NCBI GenBank assembly: GCA_015680685.1
Contig: MNCI01012642.1
Span: forward strand, 237,390-301,389
Source: Gnetum montanum
Lineage: Eukaryota > Streptophyta > Gnetopsida > Gnetales > Gnetaceae
DNA length: 64,000 bases
Direction: 5' to 3'
The notes beneath the pieces are model-generated. The model made no database searches. It saw only the letters and a program-made list of their open reading frames with translations, and was not told the DNA's origin. Made by a program: the position numbers and the translations under genes. Positions 57,450 through 64,000 of this stretch are shown piece after piece; the stretch's first letter is position 1; the number at the start of each line of letters is the position of its first letter.

Positions 57450-59883
57450 ATAGTGCAAATTTGAGGCAACATTTGGTTTGAAGGGCATTCAAAGGTATTT
57501 GATGCAAAGAATGAGGATGCTGGAGATGTAGGACGATCAACGAGACTAGATTATGAGGGTTGGAGAGGACTATTGGGTTGGAATAAGGGTCTTTTCCTTG
57601 ATCAATTATTCAAACTACTTGGCTGGCAAGCCGATTGTGAATGTATAGCCCTTGTAGCATTTTGTTGTTGTGGCTATGGAGAAATCTCATCTTGCATGGA
57701 TGGAGTAGGAGGTAACTATGTTAAAGGTGGAGGTGTGTGTGCAAATGTATGTAGAGGGTGGTATGGATTTTTCCCTTGAGTAGATGATGAATGTGTTCAG
57801 TGATACTTTGGGGGGTAATAGTGATGCTAAAATGAGGTATGACTTGCAGAACTTCTTGGAGAGACAAGTTGTTGAACATAGTGCCCGTATGGATCTAGTT
57901 TCCTATAAGGGTACTGTTGCCTTGGTAGTGGCATTCCCCACGATTGTGGTTAGTACCACTATTGGTATTATTCATAAGGTTATGGAGTTCCACTTGGGTA
58001 GTAAGCTTGTTGTTGCTAGCGAAGCTACCTTGGATTGCCTTTGAGGATAAGGCAATCATCTTGGTGCTTACCTATGTGCTAAGCAAGGATTCAGCCCTAG
58101 ACTCTTGTAAGTGTGACACCATAGGGCAACACCCCTTTGAATGTTCATATTGGTAGATGTTACAATTAGTTTCATCATTAGAGTCAGTTTCCACAACTTC
58201 CTCTATGATTGCAGCTTTTCCCTTACCTCTTTGGTAGGCACATTTAGCTTCTTTTTATCTTCTATGGTTATGATCACTATTTTGCTCTTTGGATTCTTTA
58301 GCAATCATTACAATAGTTTGAAATTTCTCATCCAAAGAGTCCCATAATTTATCAACCTTTATCGAAATATTAGAAATAGATTTTTGGATGGGCAAGGTCT
58401 TCCTGTTCACCACTTCATCAAGTGGTGACTCCTCCTCATCACCAAATTGGACCTCTCATTTCCCAATGGAAGCATCCCTATTATACTCTTCTGCACTTTC
58501 CATTTTTTTCAGCTCACCTTCTTCTTTTGCTACTTACTCAATTAGCCTTTGGATTTGATGAGCTCTCAGTTTAGACAATCTCCCTTGGGCATAAACCCCA
58601 AGAGTTCTTCTAGTTTCTACTGTAAGCCCATCTATGATGTGATGAAGTTGTTCCCTCTAAGAGTAACCATGCCTAGGGCATCAATGTAAGAGTGGATAGT
58701 ATTTGCCCATGGTGGCATCCAAGGGTTCATGTGCTCCCTGTTTCTAGCCTTGGATTTGCCTTTTCAGATTAGACACTCTGGAGTACATTTGGTATTTGTC
58801 ATTAAACAAATCTAACATGGTACTTCATTGGTGAATAGATTCTAGCTCTAAGGACCAATACCAACTTTCAGCTTCCTTGATGAGTGTCCTGAGAAAGAGT
58901 TTGAGTTTTTTCCATTCATTTTCTATGTTTTGTAAGGCACAAGCATCATGGAAAGGTTATAGATGTGTATGAAGATTAGAATTGTATCCCCCTTAAATCT
59001 TGGAATATTATTCATGTTTAAGCGCTTGATTTGGCTATCTTTCATATGCTTAGTTGAAATTTTAATTACCTCTACAATGTTGAGCATGCTTCAAGTTGCT
59101 AATAGAGGTTCATCACTATGTCGATGATGGTGTTGGCCACTTCTTTGGTCTTGGTGGCCTTCACATCCATTGTTGTCTCATTGATCACCTTCATCATGAT
59201 TATTTTGATGGTGGCTTCTATGAGAGTCATTAGATGAAGAGAAATGTTCAGAATCAGATGAAGAGGATGAAGAGGAAGGTGTACTGCCACCGCTACTATG
59301 GTTTCCACCATCATTGTTTTGCTTATTATGACCATCATCCTTAGATCCCTTACCATTGTGATGCTTGCCTGAGTCTCTACCTTAGCTGTCACATTTTCTT
59401 GAACCTAGTTTATGAATCATGGATTGCAGGTTCAGGGTCACACCCTCATCACCAATATTAGGGGGTGGAGAATCTTCATGTTGAGAACCTTCAGGAGGAG
59501 GATCCACATTGTCATCTTGATTTAGTAGGAACAAGGAATTAGTGTAATGTTTTCCCTTTATAGCCTCATGGATCCTCCTAATGTTGATCTCGCTTGCATT
59601 GTGTTTTAGTGGGATAGTAGTTTCAAGTGTCACAACTATCCACAATGTATTCTTTATGAAGATTTGAGATGCCCAACTTCTTAAGAGTTTTAAGTAGCAT
59701 CCTTAGCACATATCGATTAAGGGGCAATCTAATGTTTCCCTCCATATCATGCCATCGCAGCTGTTCATCCTAATGTAAGATGAAGGTGAAGTTTGACACA
59801 TACTTATTTGGATGAGTATATACCACTTTGCACTCTTGTGGGACTAGCAGTTTAATATCATGCTTTTAAGAAGAAGAAGACAT
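57450..59883 (-). pseudogene. gag of element 2
   Basis: Starts at ATG 59881-59883 (MSSSS), about 140 nt inside the 5' LTR. Conserved block HPNKYVSNFTFILH and RWHDMEGNIRLPLNRYVLRM at 59690-59835. A hydrophilic region at 59100-59450 encodes Ser, Asp and His runs in the gag frame, as in elements 1 and 3. The gag core is near 58900-59060 and a Cys-rich part near 58100-58250. The C-terminal 57450-57900 is Pro/Tyr/Gln-rich. Many stops. Confidence 0.68.
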
Positions 59884-60020
59884 TTTGTAGAATAAAATCA
59901 AATTATTAGTATGCCTTTATAATTTTATGTATAGCAGGAATAATATTGACCTTGAGGTTCATACAACAATATTAATGGTATTCACTTAAACCTAAATGGC
60001 ACATGTTTCAACAAACAAAG

Positions 60021-60039
60021 TCCTCGACGACAACACCAA
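60021..60039 (-). other. primer binding site of element 2
   Basis: Minus strand TTGGTGTTGTCGTCGAGGA immediately after the LTR end; tRNA-Asp type, the least decayed of the four here. Confidence 0.85.
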
Positions 60040-60765
60040 TGATAAGCAGCGAGGTACCCCTATGCCCAACCATACAAATCACAAAGCATTCACATGTGAT
60101 TTGGTTGAATTTTATGGACTTTATCAATTCCAGTGCACTAGTATTTTAGGAAGTGAATCTTGCCTTCAGGTCAATCATTGTCTTCCCAATTACATTTGTG
60201 ATGTACATTGGTATGGTTAAGTGTAATTAAGGCATCCAATTTTTATCATTTTTTATTTTTATGGGTTGGTGTTCAAATGAAGATAAGAGTAATTGGATTA
60301 ATTTAAACTAACTAATTAACTAGCATCTAACTAGTCCTAACATAAGCATCTGGTCCCACTTTTTGTACATGTCCTAAACCCACATATCCACTGCTGGGTG
60401 ACCAAGCGCTATGCTACTGGGCATACTAAGAAATAACACTATTAGGATTATTAAGTGAATATGTGTTACGCTCAAAGCAATCATACTTATGTGTGTAATA
60501 TACCTTGCTTAATTGCCTCATTAACTTAATTATTAGAAACATTTAAGAAATAATTAAAAGCATTAAATAAATGATTGAAAAAATTAAATGCATAAATAAA
60601 ATATTTCATCTATCTAAAGTGCTACAAGGTTTATTAGAAAGCTCATGCTTATTACTACACACATTGTCATGCTTAGGTACAACAATGCTTGAATAAAGAC
60701 TTGTACAACAATGCTTGAGTGTACAACAATTCTAACTTTCAAATTCTTGAGCATCAACTACAAGA
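60040..60765 (-). repeat. 5' LTR of element 2, outer end lost
   Basis: Aligns with 47656 to about 48385 of the 3' LTR. Near 60690-60735 a GTACAACAATGCTTGA phrase is repeated and the match becomes scrambled; the U3 with TATA box and TTGAC array is absent. The truncation point is approximate. Confidence 0.8.
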
Positions 60766-61148
60766 GATTAATAAATGATTAATAAGGTACATAAACTACA
60801 AGAGATTTAGGTAAAACAATGTTAATATCTATTCAAGCAAGTATTGCACCATTAATTTAACCATAGTAAATTATAAAAATTGCTTAAGGAGCATGATAAA
60901 TAAATTTTAAACACATACTAAATTCTTAAACAACTTAAACTCTTATAAAATCATAAAAGTATATAAATTTTTAAAAGCTTAATAACTTAGAAATTACTTG
61001 AAAATCCACATTAGTACATTTATGCATTCTTAGGTCTCATTACAACATAAATCAAAGTTCAATAGAAATTTCATATTCATGGCTCTCATTATAATTTCAT
61101 TGAATAGACAAACATAATATGAATTACATAAGAGATAGTCTTTCATTT

Positions 61149-61507
61149 AATGTTGATCCTTCTACCAACTTCACCCTAATCACTACCAAAGCTTCTTGCT
61201 AAATTTGCATAAAACATATGCAAGAAGGGTTATTGCATCTTCATAATAGAGGAAATCCACTTAGAAGCTCCCTAGAACATGACCAAAGGATGGGGCTTAA
61301 GCTACAAAACACATCATTAGTGTCACTAATGTTTATCCTTCTACTAGCTTCACCCTAATTATCACCAATGCTTCTTCATAAATCTACATGAAACATATGC
61401 AAGAAAAATTAGTACATCTTTATAGTAGAGGAAATCCACTTAGAAAGTTCCTAGAACATGACTAGAGGATGGGGCTTAAGTTACAAAATACATCATTAGT
61501 GCTACTA
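61149..61507. repeat. tandem repeat, 179-bp period, two copies
   Basis: AATGTTGATCCTTCTAC begins at 61149 and its counterpart AATGTTTATCCTTCTAC at 61328; a third start (AATGTTGATATAC) at 61508 fades after 12 bp. The copies share TAGAGGAAATCCACTTAGAA, GAACATGAC and GGATGGGGCTTAAG. Confidence 0.85.
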
Positions 61508-62367
61508 AATGTTGATATACACTTAATCATAAAATGCATACTTGCTCTTAGCTATTTGATTTCCTCATAATAATGGTATTCCCATGAGGTTTCCAGCATC
61601 ATACATTAGAATATCTATAAGGCTAATATTGACTTAAATTAGCCCTCATACAAGATAAGACTAATTGTTAAGTTAAAAATCTTCATGCATGTCTATAATA
61701 ACTATTGGATTATGTTATGATTAGTATTAATCCTATAGCTACCTTAAGGTCCTAACTCCTCATACGACCCTAAACAAGACATGTTAGCTAAATGTCAATC
61801 CCTAAGCAAACATGGTCAATCTATAAACCTCATAAATGCTTACCCCTTGACAAAAAGTTCTAAACAAGAGATGATGCTAACTCAACTTTAATCACCAAGT
61901 CAACATGATTAGTTTATACCCACCACAACTAATTATCTATTGAGAATAAGTCATGTACCAATGGCCTCCTAAAATTATATTTAAAATGTTCTCTTAAGAT
62001 TATTCAAGAATTCTAACATGATGAATTAACTCATACACGTTCAAAATGTCTACCAATTGATGTAGTCTAAATGTGTCACTTCCATTCAAGTGCAAGATGG
62101 ATGCATTACTTTGAAAAATATATGCAAGATTTGTTTAAACTTTTATCATGACCCTTAGATCCATCACAACCTAGATTATCACATATAGAAATTCCATCAT
62201 TGTCATCGTCGATGGTAGGAAATGATGTAATAAAAATTTTCAAGTCAAAATGCAAAACGAAAAGTCATAAAAATAATGAATTATACAATGGTCATAGGAA
62301 ACTAGGATTAGATCAATAACACATGCAATAGGATTAGATCATTAATGAACATCATCACAAAGGAAAC

Positions 62368-62586
62368 TTGGTACAAGAAGGTATACTAATTAATATTTAT
62401 GGAGTCAAGAATTTTTCTTCTACCTTGAAAGATCAACTACGAGTAAAGCTTTATCAAGCAAGAATAGGTTTAGATCTAGAAATCACCAAGAGATTTGCTA
62501 AGCACAACCATGCACAAGTGAATGCAAGAGATAAAGCAATTGCAAGAGAGCTAATGCCACCAAGTATTTATAACCTCAAAAGATAG
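62368..62586 (+). pseudogene. short ORF, unrecognised, possibly a gene fragment
   Basis: A 72-codon frame with protein-like composition: NLVQEGILINIYGVKNFSST, DQLRVKLYQARIGLDLEITK, FAKHNHAQVNARDKAIAREL and MPPSIYNLKR. It lies in sequence otherwise full of stops. I do not recognise it. The charge pattern suggests a real coding past (repeat-element ORF or captured gene piece), but there is no context to support a role. Confidence 0.25.
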
Positions 62587-63772
62587 GATTTGGGCAATTC
62601 TAAAAATAAAGAATCAATAATTTATTTTCTAATACTAAGATAACATGTATTCAAAAAATGTCTAATGGTTAACCAATGGATTCAGGTCACCAAGAGAGTA
62701 CTATAATGAGTCACATATTCAAGAATGAATTTCAAGATAAACTTAAAAAAAATTGGAATAAAACTTAAAATATCGATTAACATATTTGATAACCATATTC
62801 TTACTTTATTCTAAAATCATAAGATAAAATAAAATACAAAAAATATAAAATTAAGCATTAATAAAGTACTAGTAATTGATCACCACCTTCCTTTCAACCT
62901 ATCCAACTTAGGAGCAATAAGAGTAAGTAAAGATAATCACAAAATAAATGCAAATAAAAATAAAGATGAAAGGATATAAAAATATTAAAGTATCACATGT
63001 AAGAAAATAGTCAAGATCCCAAACCTTAAGATGCATAACAATTAAGAGGTCTTAAGTTCAAGTCTCAATACCCTAAAAGAAGGCATATTAGTATACCTTA
63101 GTAAGATACAACATAACATTAAACAACAAAGTGCAACTCTTAATAAATAACAAATAATTTTCTTTTTGCTATTGAACATCAAGGTTTTACAAAAACTCTT
63201 ACCCATTTTTCAATAATGATAAACCTTTCCTTAGTTGTCCAATAATCTAAACCATTAGATCCTAATTTAGGAGAGCAACTTAGAGATAATCTTTAATGCT
63301 TTCCTATGAGATTGAAGGCCCCTCTTTCTTGAGCCCTGAAAGTACTCCTTTTGTAAAGTCTTCTTAGACCTTGCCTTGTTATTATGTTCTACCTTTTCTA
63401 AACACCTAATTCTCTAATGTAGAAACAAACATAACATCCCTAACCTATCAAAATTCATGCCACTAACAAATTATAGAAATCTGAAAACATAATTGAATTA
63501 ACATAAGAAAATCAAGCTAACTATAGATTTTCTTAACTTAATTAGCAAGGGTCATTAGCAAGGGATTGATAAGAAAAATTATAGTTATTAGATAATAATA
63601 AGGTATTTTATCTTGCTAACCTTCTCCATAGAGTTAGGTAAATCAAGCTTGATAATCCTTATCCTCTTATCTCCACTAATAGTATATTTATGATGTTTAA
63701 GAAATTACCCATTACTTCATAATTGAAGTTAAGTCACGTAGAAGTTCTAATCTCATCCTTATATTAGCTTAT

Positions 63773-64000
63773 TGATGAGTGGCGAGGTACCCCTACACTC
63801 AACCATACGAATACGAGCGTGCACGCATGATCCGGTCGAACTCCGCAGACTAAATGCCTTAACACCACAAGAAACACTTGGGGTTAATCGTTCGTTGTCT
63901 TCCCAGGCTTGCTTGTAAGTGTCACGGTGTATGGTTAAGCAAGTCTGAGGTATGTGATTTTTTTGTAATTTTTGGCTTATCTTCTATGCTACCAGGAGAA
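63773..64000 (-). repeat. 3' LTR (partial) of another Athila-like element or a solo LTR
   Basis: Starts TGATGAGTGGCGAGGTACCC, identical over its first 43 bp to the LTR at 3388. No primer site lies to its left, so this is an outer 3' LTR end or a solo LTR. Flanking bases CTTAT (63768-63772) would be the target-site duplication to look for on the right. It continues beyond the window. Confidence 0.8.

Larger units (their letters stand above)
47656..60765 (-). mobile_element. Element 2: Athila-like Ty3/gypsy retrotransposon with an extra 3' ORF
   Basis: About 13.1 kb in minus orientation. 3' LTR 47656-48554, purine tract 48555-48563, a long decayed ORF (48790-51640), a non-pol stretch, then integrase, RNase H, RT, protease and gag up to the primer site 60021-60039 and a 5' LTR cut off at about 60765. 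It is some 3 kb longer than elements 1 and 3, nearly all because of the extra ORF. The outer end of the 5' LTR is missing, so no target-site duplication can be read. Confidence 0.9.
60766..63772. other. unassigned AT-rich region
   Basis: About 3 kb with one tandem duplication (61149-61507) and one short unrecognised ORF (62368-62586). No LTR ends, pol motifs or tRNA genes were noticed. Confidence 0.4.

Noticed and set aside
1-64000. CRISPR arrays, bacterial operons, riboswitches, tRNA or rRNA genes
   Set aside because: The repeats found are LTRs and tandem repeats without unique spacers, and no cloverleaf or rRNA sequence was recognised; the gene structure is eukaryotic.

Overview
The window looks like nuclear DNA from a seed plant with a large, repeat-swollen genome. 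It is AT-rich, has one intron-bearing plant-type gene, and is otherwise almost wholly decayed Ty3/gypsy LTR retrotransposons nested in one another. The mix (old Athila/Tat-type elements, a chromovirus, a secretory cysteine-rich receptor-like kinase with two Gnk2 domains) and the age of the copies make a gymnosperm my best guess. That guess is an inference; nothing in the window fixes the species.

The only gene that reads as intact is a cysteine-rich receptor-like kinase (CRK) on the minus strand, 41959-44676. It splits into six exons whose splice phases all agree and which give 685 residues: signal peptide, two C-X8-C-X2-C (Gnk2/DUF26) domains, one transmembrane segment and a kinase with all catalytic residues. 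About 40.0-45.2 kb is the only stretch free of recognisable transposon sequence.

Three nearly complete elements of one Athila-like family occupy about half the window. Element 1 is on the minus strand at 8288-18334, with two 854-bp LTRs and a near-perfect target-site duplication. Element 3 is on the plus strand at 27703-37510, with a perfect CTTTG target-site duplication. Element 2 is on the minus strand at 47656 to about 60765, with its 5' LTR truncated. A fourth copy runs off the left edge (LTR 3388-4250) and a fifth LTR starts at 63773. All use a tRNA-Asp-like primer site and share the LTR terminal sequence TGATGAG...GGTACCCC. Their gag, protease, RT, RNase H and integrase are recognisable but full of stops.

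Older layers lie between them. A Tat-like minus-strand element with two RNase H domains sits at 18.4-21.1 kb, next to a plant-mobile-domain-like ORF at 21.3-21.6 kb. A 45-bp minisatellite lies at 22.5-22.9 kb. A plus-strand chromovirus runs from 23.0 to 27.7 kb and resumes at 37.5 kb, because element 3 landed between its integrase and its chromodomain. A 5' fragment of the same chromovirus lies at 4.8-5.6 kb. Both chromovirus copies carry a segment derived from the 3' half of 5S rRNA, including its internal promoter.

I found no microbial-type system, CRISPR, tRNA gene or operon. The most interesting observations are the 5S-derived segment in the chromovirus leader, a long extra ORF behind a splice acceptor in the env position of element 2, a shared loss of the first integrase aspartate in all three Athila-like copies, and reiterated GATATC or TTGAC motifs upstream of the LTR TATA boxes.
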